Counted from the first letter of the stretch, positions 17,124 to 25,821 are shown. The stretch: DNA of 64,000 nucleotides from an uncultured Collinsella sp. (GCA_900546115.1 URBQ01000006.1:8508-72507), one strand, 5' to 3'. Made by a program: numbers and translations. Notes: generated by a model not told the origin, from the letters alone.

Positions 17124-18876
17124 GGTCTAGGTATCCTCTCACGTCTGCTTCGTAGTCCTCGATAATCTGCGGCCCTGCCGCGCTAAATTCAATTACGGTG
17201 TCGCCCACCAGGTCAAAGAGCGCCTCGTTGATGGTATCGACGAGCATGTCCTCGCTCTGCCCCGATTGCACTACCGCCGATTCCGCCTGTACTACGTTGT
17301 GCTCGAGCAGCGCGCGGAGATAGGCGCCTGCGGCGGGATCGAGTTCGTTCGTGGCGTCAGCGGGCGCAGCAGCTGCGAACGCGGGCGTCGGCGCGAGAAG
17401 CGGTGCCACGACACCAAAGTGTTCGGTGGATATGGTCGGCTCGTCGGCCTCGTCCTGCCGAATGAGTGCCGCGACCGCCTCGACCGTCGCGTCGGCTACG
17501 GGCTCGGCTTCCGGTTGCCCTGAGTCCGCTGCCTCGGCTTCTGCGGACGCGCTGTCCTCGCGCTCCTCGTCGATCAAAAGCGCCTCGCGCGTTTGTGCGG
17601 CGGCGCTCCGAATGTGCCCCAGCTGGCTCAGATCGATATCGATCTTGACGGGCTGATGTGCGGCATCCCATGAAAGCCATGCCACGATCTCGTCATCGAT
17701 AATCTTAGCCAGATATTTGGGGACCTTCTCTTCCTTAAGGGGATGGCCGGGATCCAGTGCCAAGCGCAGGCGTTGGTCGCAGGCGCGCATCATCTCACCG
17801 AGCTTGCTGCTCTTTTGCCTACTACCGTGGATGCGCGTGCATTCCCAAAAGCCATTTTGGCAGCGGTAGATGTGAATGGGGTCCAGGCGATATTCGCAAT
17901 CCTCGTGGCGCTCGGGCGCAAAGAATACGGCCGAGGCAAACATGGTATAGGGCATGGCCGTCTCCTCCCCAAACAAGCTCGCTACGATGCCGGTCTTTCG
18001 GTGCGTGTCATAGTAGCGCGCCATACGGACATACACGGCGCATGCCACGTGGCGCAGGTCGCGGTGGTGGGAACGGTCGAGCCGTGAGTTATTCAGGTTG
18101 TACGTCGAGAGTGCGTCGATGGCAGCCATGAGTCGATCCTCATGCGCCTCATCGGGCGGAAGGGGGAGCGTGGGCTCGGAGGTTTTACGATGCTTAGGGG
18201 TCTGGCCGGACGGCGCCGGCGCGGGTACGAGGTCTCGTGCTGCGCGCCGCAGCTCGATAAGGGCGTTGTCGAACATGACGGTTTTAGAATCACGAAGCAG
18301 CTTGGGGTCAAGCCCGTGGATCACGGCGTAGTCCTGCAACCACACGCGTGCAAACCGGTCGATGCCGGGCTCAAAGGCGCGGTAGGCATCCCAAAAGGCC
18401 TTGATCTTGTTAAAACCATCGAGCGGGTCATCTACCCCAATGCCGCAAATCAGCTCATAGAGATACAGAAAGGCAAAGGACGTAGACGTTTCCTCGACGG
18501 TTCCGCGGCGCACTTGGGCACGCCAGGTAAAGTAGCCGCGCAGCTGCCGGTCGCTCATGGCGTTGTAGGTGGGAAAGTACGATTTAAAGGTGCCGTTGTA
18601 GGGACAGTCGTCCTCAAAGTCGGCCATCAGCAGGCCTTGGCGGTAAAAGAGCTCCGCCTCCGATAGCCAACGTCCCGCGCCGCCTTTGGGATCATCTTGC
18701 CAGCGTGATATCTCGCGCATCTTGCGGTACTGGTCGGGGAGGAAGTTCTGCATCTGACGACCGGTCTTGAGAATCGGCTCGTCAGCATAGATTTCGTTTG
18801 AGAAGCGGGCGGACTGATGGGTCCGAGCCTCGGCCATAATGCGCTCGATGAGCATTTTGACGTCCTGGTCGGCCAC
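17116..18876 (-). CDS. TerB_N / TerB_C domain protein
   Basis: A 586-residue protein that opens the operon. Residues about 75-180 match TerB_N, with the signature MSDRQLRGYFTWR followed by VRRGTVEETSTSFAFLYL and YELICGIG. A central region with MFASAVFFAPERH and an acidic linker follows. The last ~80 residues (DTINEALFDLVGDTVIEF, IIEDYEADV) match TerB_C. TerB domains are predicted metal-linked modules of stress and DNA-processing systems. It starts at GTG 18876 behind GGGAGAGGAGAG. The neighbours are a BrxD-like ATPase and an Lhr-like helicase. The domain assignment is strong; the function is inferred. Confidence 0.8.
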   Translation of the reverse strand: MADQDVKMLIERIMAEARTHQSARFSNEIYADEPILKTGRQMQNFLPDQYRKMREISRWQDDPKGGAGRWLSEAELFYRQGLLMADFEDDCPYNGTFKSYFPTYNAMSDRQLRGYFTWRAQVRRGTVEETSTSFAFLYLYELICGIGVDDPLDGFNKIKAFWDAYRAFEPGIDRFARVWLQDYAVIHGLDPKLLRDSKTVMFDNALIELRRAARDLVPAPAPSGQTPKHRKTSEPTLPLPPDEAHEDRLMAAIDALSTYNLNNSRLDRSHHRDLRHVACAVYVRMARYYDTHRKTGIVASLFGEETAMPYTMFASAVFFAPERHEDCEYRLDPIHIYRCQNGFWECTRIHGSRQKSSKLGEMMRACDQRLRLALDPGHPLKEEKVPKYLAKIIDDEIVAWLSWDAAHQPVKIDIDLSQLGHIRSAAAQTREALLIDEEREDSASAEAEAADSGQPEAEPVADATVEAVAALIRQDEADEPTISTEHFGVVAPLLAPTPAFAAAAPADATNELDPAAGAYLRALLEHNVVQAESAVVQSGQSEDMLVDTINEALFDLVGDTVIEFSAAGPQIIEDYEADVRGYLDHE

Positions 18877-18956
18877 CGCCCTCTCCTCTCCCTTTATGAT
18901 GTCGGTGACCTCATATCATAGCACAGCATCAAACAGATGTTCGAGATACCGCTCTC

Positions 18957-19058
18957 AGATAGATTTTTGGGACATGCCTAGAAATCTACCTGTAGGCGGG
19001 TTGGCCTTTGGGGCACTGGCGAAAGATAGATTTTAAAGCATGTCCCAAAAATCTACCG
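18957..19058. repeat. 102-bp inverted repeat with GGGACATG core
   Basis: The arms near 18960-18992 and 19024-19057 (TAGATTTTTGGGACATGC and its complement) pair over about 30 bp with a few mismatches. The loop has GCGGGTTGGCC, like the element at 13141. It lies upstream of the TerB gene and next to the stop of the DUF554 gene. Confidence 0.8.
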
Positions 19059-19063
19059 AGGGG

Positions 19064-19780
19064 TTAGAACAGGAGGGCGTAGATGACCGCCACGACGACG
19101 GAGGGGAGCATGTTGGCCGTGCGGAAGGTCTGAGGTCGAATAAGGTTAACGCCGACGCAGAAGATGAGCATGGAGCCCACAAGCGAAAGGCTGTCGAGGG
19201 CCGCGGTGGTCATGATGGGGGAGAGTGCGCCGGCAAAAAGCGTGATCGCGCCCTGGAATACGGCAACGGGCAGGGCCGAGAAGATGCAGCCGCGGCCAAG
19301 CGAGGCCGTCATGGTGCAGACGATGATGCAGTCCAGCGCGCCCTTCAGGGCAAGCGTGGACCAGTCGCCGAGCAGGCCGTCCTGAATCGATCCTACGATG
19401 GCCATGGCGCCGATACACACGGTGAGCGATGCCGAGACAAAGGCGTTGGTGAACTCGTTGTCGCCTTCGCTGCCGGTTTTGCGCTTGAGCCATTCGCCGA
19501 GGTTCTCGATGGCGGCCTCCAGGTTGATGGCCTCGCCGATGAGCGAACCGAGGGCAAATGAGACGATAAGCATGGTGGTACCGGTGGTCGCCAACGCCTC
19601 GCCATCGATAACGAGCATCTTTTGCATGGTGCCGCCCAGTCCGATAAACAGAACGCACAACCCCGACGCCTTCATGAGCGTGTCTTGGATGCGGGGCGTA
19701 ATGAAGCGCCCACCCATGAGGCCCAGCAGACCGCCCGCGATCAAAAGTACGACGTTGATGATCGTCCCTAAACCCGGCAT
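19064..19780 (-). CDS. DUF554 family membrane protein
   Basis: A 238-residue polytopic membrane protein with about six hydrophobic helices and family stretches such as GTIINVVLLIAGGLLG and VSFALGSLIGEAINLE. DUF554 members are possible small-molecule carriers; no substrate is established. The start was placed at ATG 19780 because AGGAGGG sits seven bases upstream; the frame is open eight codons further but has no site there. It is probably a single-gene unit. Confidence 0.85.
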   Translation of the reverse strand: MPGLGTIINVVLLIAGGLLGLMGGRFITPRIQDTLMKASGLCVLFIGLGGTMQKMLVIDGEALATTGTTMLIVSFALGSLIGEAINLEAAIENLGEWLKRKTGSEGDNEFTNAFVSASLTVCIGAMAIVGSIQDGLLGDWSTLALKGALDCIIVCTMTASLGRGCIFSALPVAVFQGAITLFAGALSPIMTTAALDSLSLVGSMLIFCVGVNLIRPQTFRTANMLPSVVVAVIYALLF

Positions 19781-19869
19781 GAACCCTCCTGTACTTGATG
19801 CCAACGCGGCAATCGTAGCAGAACGGGGAGGGGAGCGCTCAATATCCGAGCCAAGCAGCGGTTAGCGGT

Positions 19870-21282
19870 TTAGGACAGGATGGGGCTAAAGTCGAAGCGC
19901 AGCGTCATGAGGTGCTGCGGGGAGTCGATGGCTGCGGCAATGATGTCGGCATCTCGTGCACGATCGAACCCTTCAAGTTCCATTTGATAGGGGAAGTCTT
20001 CTTGGATACCGATGCGACGAGGAACCAAAAGCTTGGTCCCGTCGAATTCTTCGGTTCGCGTTCCGTCTGCTGCAACGGAATAAAGGTGTAACTTGGCGGT
20101 CGTTGTGGCATCAAGTGCCGAGATAGCTTGGATATCGTTCGATGCGCTCCTTGCTCCCACTGCTGTAAGTGCCGTAGGCGCGATGACTTCACCCGAAGGC
20201 AAAAAGACGAGCTCGACGGTATTGGGGAATGTGATGAGGACGTTTTTGCGGCGGGGAGCACCGGCAGCGACCGGCTCAATGCTTGCGGCGTCGACGGTTT
20301 CCGTGTGGTCGAGCGCGACCATCATGCAACAGTTGCCTTCGTCGACATCTGGGGCAGCGGCAAAGTCCAGGACGTCTTTCGGTTGGGGATCGCCTAGTTC
20401 GGTGGCGGTGCCGCCTGGCTTCTCGAGGGGAGCCGCAGCGTTGTCTTCTGATGATGCGTCGTCTGCATCGTCAACATGTTCGTCAACATGTGTCAGTGCG
20501 TCCGCGACCTCGTCTTTGGGGGATTTGTCATTATCGCTAGATATAGGAGCAGCAATCCCGACGGACCCCACTCCGTGCCATGTCATTTGGAGCAGCGCCG
20601 GATCGGCGAGAATGCGCTGCACGCCCGGCTCCTGGGTATCGATATTGATGGGGGCGGGTTCTGATCCGCGCGTGAGGTTAAGCGAGCCCTTCCGTCTATT
20701 GCTTTGAGCCTCTTGGTCGTCCGCGTCGCCAGCGTAGAACAGCAAAGGCGCATCTCCCGTTGCGATGGCTTCGGTGTCCGCCTTGGTCAGTCGCAGCGAT
20801 GCCGTAAAGGAGATGATGGGCTGCGCGCCATCGACATTCGAGGGAACGCAGCCCAGGAATATACCCCCTCCTTCTTCATGGGCCGCGCTGTCGAAGACGA
20901 CCTTCGCCCCGTTCGCCGAGTCATCGACCGAGGCAATATCGATGCGCAGCTCTAAGTCGCATGGGTCGCCATCGGCGTCGACTGCAGCCGATTTCCATGT
21001 GCAGATGGCGCAACCTGTCTGGGGGCCGTTCTCCTTGTCCGCTCGCTTGATATCCACGACTATCGAGTCGACCGTATTGCGGTGAAGGCATCCCGAGGTT
21101 CGGGCCGTGGCGTGTGCGAGCGAAAAACGTTGGCAGGCGACGATACCCGACGAATTCGCCACGGGGTTCAGAGCTTGCGGTAAGGAGTTTGCCGTGGCGG
21201 GCGTCGCCCAAGCGGCGAGAGGCGTACCGCTCACCAGTGCGCTGCAGAGCGCGGCAACGGGCAAAAGGTTTTTGGGTGCCAT
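19870..21282 (-). CDS. secreted cysteine-containing surface protein, unknown
   Basis: A 470-residue exported protein. The N-terminus is a signal peptide (basic start, LLPVAALCSALVSG, cleavage likely after AWA). The mature part has scattered cysteines (ACQRF, GCLHR, GCAICTW, DPCDLEL, GCVPS, CCMM), an acidic disordered middle (about 240-300), and a beta-rich C-terminus. There is no sorting signal or membrane anchor at the C-terminus. It is the last gene of the minus-strand operon with the WxL-like protein and the small sortase substrate. No family is recognised. Confidence 0.65.
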   Translation of the reverse strand: MAPKNLLPVAALCSALVSGTPLAAWATPATANSLPQALNPVANSSGIVACQRFSLAHATARTSGCLHRNTVDSIVVDIKRADKENGPQTGCAICTWKSAAVDADGDPCDLELRIDIASVDDSANGAKVVFDSAAHEEGGGIFLGCVPSNVDGAQPIISFTASLRLTKADTEAIATGDAPLLFYAGDADDQEAQSNRRKGSLNLTRGSEPAPINIDTQEPGVQRILADPALLQMTWHGVGSVGIAAPISSDNDKSPKDEVADALTHVDEHVDDADDASSEDNAAAPLEKPGGTATELGDPQPKDVLDFAAAPDVDEGNCCMMVALDHTETVDAASIEPVAAGAPRRKNVLITFPNTVELVFLPSGEVIAPTALTAVGARSASNDIQAISALDATTTAKLHLYSVAADGTRTEEFDGTKLLVPRRIGIQEDFPYQMELEGFDRARDADIIAAAIDSPQHLMTLRFDFSPILS

Positions 21283-21321
21283 GGTTCTCCTATCTATTCC
21301 GCGTACTCCGGTTGTGCTCGG

Positions 21322-21579
21322 CTATTGGTTGCGTTTGATGTGCAGGCCAAGGCACGTCAGTCCTGCTCCCACCGTGGCGACGCCTACCGCAATGAGTTGC
21401 CGGGTGTCGCTCGTCTGAGCGAGCGGCTCGCGACGGCTGCCGCGATTAAGGCCCGAAAGGTCGACGGTTACTTCTGTGGCCGCCTGCGCTTGCTCTTGTT
21501 GAGCAAAGGCCATGGCAGGTGCGGACGCCAAGATGCCGACGATGGCAGCCAGTGCAATCGCCTTAGGACGTGGCGTGCG
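21322..21579 (-). CDS. small sortase-anchored protein (LAQTS motif)
   Basis: An 85-residue surface protein: a signal peptide (AIALAAIVGILASAPAMAFA), a mature stretch of only ~30 residues, then a sorting signal LAQTS at residues 54-58, a hydrophobic helix (LIAVGVATVGAGLTCLGL) and the basic tail HIKRNQ. LAQTS deviates from LPxTG, so it may use a dedicated sortase that is not in this window. I place the start at GTG 21579, inside the last codons of the upstream gene (17-base overlap); a longer frame exists but would bury the signal peptide. It resembles the tiny LPxTG proteins of WxL loci. Confidence 0.65.
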   Translation of the reverse strand, partial: RTPRPKAIALAAIVGILASAPAMAFAQQEQAQAATEVTVDLSGLNRGSRREPLAQTSDTRQLIAVGVATVGAGLTCLGLHIKRNQ

Positions 21580-22165
21580 CACCGGGCTCGACCGTCCAGG
21601 TGATGCTTGCCACTTGATCTCCCGTACCGGTAGCGTGGTAGATGTCACGCGTGACGCGGGCGACGTGGCCACTCACATTGAGCTTGATTTTGTCCGTTCC
21701 GTCGGCAATGTCCTTGTATTTCATGTCGAAGCTTGCGTCTTTGGAAAGATCGAGGCCCGTAGTCTGAGTCGCCGAGCTGGCATCCTTTTCTGCCTTATCG
21801 GGGCCAACCTTAAAATCGATGGAGTTCTGGGCCGAGCCCGTCTTTGCGTCTGCAACGATTGTCCAGTCGTTCTTGGCCGTGACCTTCATGTTGGTGACGT
21901 GGATGCCATATGCCGAGAGGTTGTCGATGGTAATCGTCTTGTCGGAGGGTCCTACAAGCGTTCCGTCGGCTTTGGCGGCAAAGGGGATGACCGTTGGCGC
22001 TTTAAACGAAACATTGCTAATGTCGGCCTTCACCGTCACATCGGTGGTTCCAGCGCGCACCTCTGCCATGGCCGCCGTTGGCGCAGCACCCATCGCAAGT
22101 GCGAGCGTAAGCCCTGCGCCCACCGCGAGTGCCCTGGCTCCGCTCAGGTTCATGGGTGTGTTCAT
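21563..22165 (-). CDS. WxL-like secreted surface protein
   Basis: A 200-residue exported protein. The signal peptide (ALAVGAGLTLALAMGAAPTAAMA) precedes a beta-rich mature domain. Two Trp motifs, NDWTIVAD (about residue 112) and SITWTVEPGA at the very C-terminus, are placed like the paired motifs of WxL cell-wall-binding domains. No LPxTG signal is present, also as in WxL proteins. It overlaps the small sortase substrate downstream. The WxL assignment is by pattern and position, not by a profile search. Confidence 0.55.
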   Translation of the reverse strand: MNTPMNLSGARALAVGAGLTLALAMGAAPTAAMAEVRAGTTDVTVKADISNVSFKAPTVIPFAAKADGTLVGPSDKTITIDNLSAYGIHVTNMKVTAKNDWTIVADAKTGSAQNSIDFKVGPDKAEKDASSATQTTGLDLSKDASFDMKYKDIADGTDKIKLNVSGHVARVTRDIYHATGTGDQVASITWTVEPGAHATS

Positions 22166-22252
22166 AAGTGATCCTATCTGCTCGTCGCGGACTGTTTCCG
22201 TGATGGTTGGACGAATGGGGGCAGGGTGCTGCCCCTGCGAGTGCGTCGGCCA

Positions 22253-22762
22253 CTAGCCTTCTGCCTGGGTCACTCGCACTTTGACGCGCGTCGGATTGCC
22301 GTGGGTGTCGTAGGTCTTGGCATCGAGTGCCTGAATCTCGATATATGCCTCGCCTTCTTGGATATCGCCAGCGGGGCAGGTCGCAACCGTCTTGCCGGCT
22401 TCGACCACACCGGACTCATAGATGGTCTCGTCGTTTTGAATCACGCGGAAGCGCTGGGGAAACTTGTTCTCTTGGACGTTTTGCACGTTGACGCGCAACT
22501 TGCCGCCTTCCTGCAACTGTGCGACCGGCGCGACCGAGATCGTCATCATGTTGTCGCGGACGATGGCGTCGAGCTCATCCTGGATTTCTTGGCGCGATTT
22601 ACCCTCTGCCGTCGTGACTGAGGCGCCCGCTTCGGGCACGGGCTGCAACTGCCAGGCGTATAGCCCTACGGCGATGAGGGCGCAGACGATAGCCAGGCAG
22701 ACAACGACGAGTTTCTTGCGACGCCCCAGCCCTGCAAGGCGGGGCGGCTTCTTCGCACTCAT
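22253..22762 (-). CDS. single-pass membrane protein with extracytoplasmic beta domain
   Basis: A 169-residue protein with a short basic N-terminus (SAKKPPRLAGLGRRKK), one membrane helix (LVVVCLAIVCALIAVGLYAW), and an external domain of alternating beta strands that ends in RVKVRVTQAEG. Its start codon overlaps the stop of the 98-residue gene by four bases (ATGA), so the frame that begins at ATG 22762 is correct, not the longer open frame reaching 23125. It may anchor or assemble the surface proteins encoded just downstream. No family is recognised. Confidence 0.7.
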   Translation of the reverse strand: MSAKKPPRLAGLGRRKKLVVVCLAIVCALIAVGLYAWQLQPVPEAGASVTTAEGKSRQEIQDELDAIVRDNMMTISVAPVAQLQEGGKLRVNVQNVQENKFPQRFRVIQNDETIYESGVVEAGKTVATCPAGDIQEGEAYIEIQALDAKTYDTHGNPTRVKVRVTQAEG

Positions 22763-23055
22763 GCGGCGTCCTTGGTGGTGTAGACGCGTGCGAACGTGGA
22801 CGGGTCCGCTCCAAAGAGCATGTGAAGCATCAGGCGGCGCGAGTAGATGAGCTCGTCGAAGTCGTGAGGGAGCTCGATGTTGTGGGTACGCGCGATGTGG
22901 TGGGCGAGCGCCGAGAACGACTCGGGGTCGCAGATAACATCGGTGGTGACGTGGTAGACCGCCGTATCGGGGAATGCCTCTTCGTCGAAAGGCAGGAGAT
23001 AGGGATCGTCGTCGACCTCGATGGCGACGCCGTACTGGGGCCAGTAATATGCCAT
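22759..23055 (-). CDS. small cytoplasmic protein, unknown function
   Basis: A 98-residue protein beginning MAYYWPQYGVAIEVDDDP, without signal peptide or membrane segment. It starts behind GGGAGG and is the first gene of the surface-protein operon. The sequence is rich in acidic residues and His (ALAHHIARTHNIELPHDFDEL), and resembles Coriobacteria-specific hypothetical proteins next to toxin- or nuclease-like helix bundles. It may be a regulator or chaperone of the locus, but nothing in the sequence proves it. Confidence 0.6.
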   Translation of the reverse strand: MAYYWPQYGVAIEVDDDPYLLPFDEEAFPDTAVYHVTTDVICDPESFSALAHHIARTHNIELPHDFDELIYSRRLMLHMLFGADPSTFARVYTTKDAA

Positions 23056-23401
23056 GGGAACCTCCCTGCTTCTGGGGCCAAAACTTCCATTGGTTTTGGC
23101 TGTTGATGCCGACCGTATCAGTCACTACTTGACCAATTCCTGACCAAATGCTTGACGGATTGACATCTCCGCAGGTAGAAGATGGTAAAAATTACTTCAA
23201 CTTTTTTCGAGCGACAATTGCGTGGTCGCCGGCGGTAAAGCGACATGTGTCAAGAACATCGTCTGCCGAGGAAACATTGCCGCTCGCCGAATTGCACAAA
23301 CGTAAAAATCGTCAATTATGGAGACGGTTTCGAACACGTCGACGAAACGATGCGGTAACATCTCCCTGCAAACACTGTAGTTAGCTAAAGGGGGAGTTCG
23401 C

Positions 23402-25003
23402 GTGTCTGCAACTATCAAACCCTTCACCGACGAGTTCGAAGAGTATGGCCGCGATGAGTCTCGCACATCGGGCGAGGCCTCGAGCATCTCGTTTCCGACA
23501 ACGGAGGACGAGGCCCGCGCCATTTTGAAAAAGCTCCATGCCGAGCGTGTCCCGGTGACGGTTCAGGGCGCCCGGACCGGTCTTGCCGCCGGCGCCGTGC
23601 CTCATGGCGGTCACATTCTCAATACTTCCCGCATGAATCGCTACTTGGGCCTTCGCCGCGATGAGCAGGGCCGCTTTCTTTTGCGTGTGGCGCCCGGCGT
23701 TGTGCTCTCGGAGCTGCGTAAGCAGCTGGGCAAGAAGGTACTGCCGACTGCCGGGTGGGACCAGGCATCGCTTGAGGCCTACGAGGAGTTCCAGGAAGCT
23801 CCCGAGCAATTCTTTCCTACCGATCCCACCGAGGCATCTGCCTGCCTGGGTGGTATGGCGGCATGCAACGCTTCCGGCGCCCGTAGCTACGCTTACGGCC
23901 CCATGCGCCCTCACATCACGGGCCTTCATGTCGTGCTGACCGATGGCGACCTGCTCGAGCTTCACCGTGGCGAGGTTTTTGCACAGGGTCGTTGCCTTTC
24001 GCTCGTCACGGTGCAGGGCCGCACGCTCGAGCTCGACCTTCCCGGATACACCATGCCAAGGACCAAAAATGCTTCGGGCTATTTCATTGCTGACGATATG
24101 GATGCCATCGATCTGTTTATCGGCGCGTGCGGCACGCTCGGCGTTATCACCGAGCTCGAGATCGCCCTGCAAGCGGCGCCTGCGGTCGTTTGGGGTGTGA
24201 GCTGCTTTTTCGATAGCGAGGACAAGGCCGTGTCCTTTACCGATTCCGTGCGCCCCGTGCTGTCCCATGCCGCCGCTATTGAGTATTTCGATGCTGGCGC
24301 CCTGGATATCCTGCGTCGTCAGCGCGAGCAGTCGACCGCGTTCGCCTCGCTGCCGGCGCTCGACGACGAGGCAAAGGTCTGTGTCTACGTGGAGCTCGAC
24401 TGCGATGACGAGGCGCAGGCGACCGAGGAGCTGTACCACCTGGGATGGGTGCTGGAGCTTGCGGGCGGCCGCGACGATGCGACATGGGTCGCCCGCACCG
24501 AAGTCGATCGCGAGTGTCAGCGATTCTTCCGCCATGCGGTGCCCGAGAGCGTCAACATGCTCATCGACGAGCGTCGCCGCACGGATCCCACTATCACCAA
24601 GCTGGGGTCCGACATGTCGGTGCCCAACGCGCGTCTGGCCGATGTTGTTGCGCTCTATCGCCGCACGTTGGCCGAAAGCGGGCTTGAGTCTGCCGCCTGA
24701 GGACACATCGGAAACAACCATCTGCATGTAAACATCCTGCCGCGCGATGCGCAGGATTACCGCCGCGGCGGAGAACTCTTTGCCCAGTGGGCTTCCGAGG
24801 TCACGGCCATGGGCGGTGCCGTCTCCGCCGAGCACGGCGTCGGCAAGATCAAGGCGGGCTTCTTGGAGACGATGTACGGCCACGAGGCCATGGTCGAGTC
24901 GGCGCGGCTCAAGCTCCAGCTCGATCCTGCCGGGCAGCTGGGTCGCGGCAACCTGTTTTCGGAGAAGCTCTTGGATGATCTCGTCCAGAAAGGGGGCGCG
25001 TGA
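23402..25003 (+). CDS. FAD-linked oxidoreductase (GlcD/LctD type) with in-frame TGA
   Basis: The frame runs 534 codons from GTG 23402 to TGA 25001 but has a TGA at 24698 (codon 433). Before it lie the FAD-binding PCMH-type domain (VPVTVQGARTGLAAGAVPHG, FFPTDPTEASACLGGMAACN, GTLGVITELE) and most of the FAD-oxidase C domain. Immediately after it the same frame gives GHIGNNHLHVNILPRD and SAEHGVGKIK, the conserved catalytic end of the family. The following EtfB and ferredoxin-EtfA suggest a bifurcating lactate (or other 2-hydroxyacid) dehydrogenase. Either the gene is inactivated, or TGA is read through or as selenocysteine. A standard gene finder would stop at 24700 (432 aa). Confidence 0.85.
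24698..24700 (+). other. in-frame TGA within the FAD oxidoreductase gene
   Basis: The codon context reads Glu-Ser-Ala-Ala-TGA-Gly-His-Ile-Gly, with no frameshift on either side and 101 open codons to the next stop. A one-base change from TGG (Trp) or TGC/TGT (Cys) would give it. A possible hairpin follows (24705-24729: ACAT-CGGA paired with TCTG-ATGT across AACAACCA), but it lacks the loop G expected of bacterial SECIS elements. Confidence 0.9.
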
Positions 25004-25005
25004 AG

Positions 25006-25821
25006 ATGAGCGATTTCCATATGGTGGTGTGCGTCAAGGCGGTGCCGGGCAGCACCGAGGTCAAGATGGACCCCAAGACCAATACCATCGTGCGCGATGG
25101 CAAGCAGGCGGTCATTAATCCCTTTGACGCGAGCGCTTTGGAATGCGCGCTGGCGCTGAAGGATGACTTTATCGGCTTTGGCATGGACGTGCGCGTAACG
25201 GCGGTGTCGATGGGCATCCCCGCGACTGAATCGCTATTGCGCGACTGCATCGCCCGAGGCGCCGATGACGCACTGCTGCTAACCGATCGCGCCTTTGCAG
25301 GTGCCGATACCCTGGCAACCACCTATGCCCTCAAGTGCGGCATCGAGGCGCTCGACGAGGACTTCGACCTGCTCATCTGCGGCAAGATGGCGGTGGACGG
25401 CGATACGGCCCAGATTGGTCCCGAGCTTGCCGGTGCCTTTGAGATTCCCTGCGTGACCGACGTGAGCTGCGTGCAGAGCGCGGGCTTTGCGAACTGTGGT
25501 TCACTGGCGCTTGTTCACGGCTGCGATGCCGGTGAAGAGACGGTCTATCTTGAGATGCCGTGTGCGATGACGACCGCAAAGGAGATTGGCCAACTGCGCA
25601 TGCCGAGCATTGCCGGTATTCGTGCGGCCGAGGAGGCGGACGTGCACGTGGTCAGCGCTGCCGACGTGCATGCCGACCCCGCGCGCTGCGGCCTTGCCGG
25701 CTCGCCGACGCAGGTCGTGCGGTCGTTTGTGCCCGACCGCGACCAAACGTGCGAGGCCGTTGGCGGAACGGCGTCCGAGCAGGCGGCAAAACTTGCCAAG
25801 ATTATCGAGGGGATGGCATAG
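25006..25821 (+). CDS. etfB: electron transfer flavoprotein, beta subunit
   Basis: A 271-residue EtfB, the adenine-nucleotide/FAD-binding small subunit of the heterodimeric flavoprotein. Recognisable are VVCVKAVPGS at the N-terminus, NPFDASALECAL, and ICGKMAVDGDTAQIGPELA (the FAD/AMP loop). The start is ATG 25006 or GTG 25000, both behind AAAGGGGG; the GTG overlaps the FAD dehydrogenase stop. It acts with EtfA and the dehydrogenase as one complex. In bifurcating Etfs this subunit holds the bifurcating FAD; that is likely here from the operon. Confidence 0.9.
   Translation: MSDFHMVVCVKAVPGSTEVKMDPKTNTIVRDGKQAVINPFDASALECALALKDDFIGFGMDVRVTAVSMGIPATESLLRDCIARGADDALLLTDRAFAGADTLATTYALKCGIEALDEDFDLLICGKMAVDGDTAQIGPELAGAFEIPCVTDVSCVQSAGFANCGSLALVHGCDAGEETVYLEMPCAMTTAKEIGQLRMPSIAGIRAAEEADVHVVSAADVHADPARCGLAGSPTQVVRSFVPDRDQTCEAVGGTASEQAAKLAKIIEGMA

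Noticed and set aside
13258..18876. A full BREX system
   Set aside because: PglX-like methylase, PglZ, BrxA, BrxB and BrxC genes are absent next to the ATPase and helicase, so only a BREX-related module can be claimed.
23148..23384. A 78-codon plus-strand frame upstream of the FAD dehydrogenase
   Set aside because: No ribosome site or recognisable composition; the region more likely holds the divergent promoters (for example TTGACA near 23159) and a GTTTCG/CGAAAC palindrome near 23326.
24698..24740. A bacterial SECIS element after the TGA
   Set aside because: A stem can be drawn, but the loop lacks the early G and the distance is short; coding constraint on GHIGNNHLH explains the sequence as well. 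Selenocysteine remains open but not supported by this hairpin.
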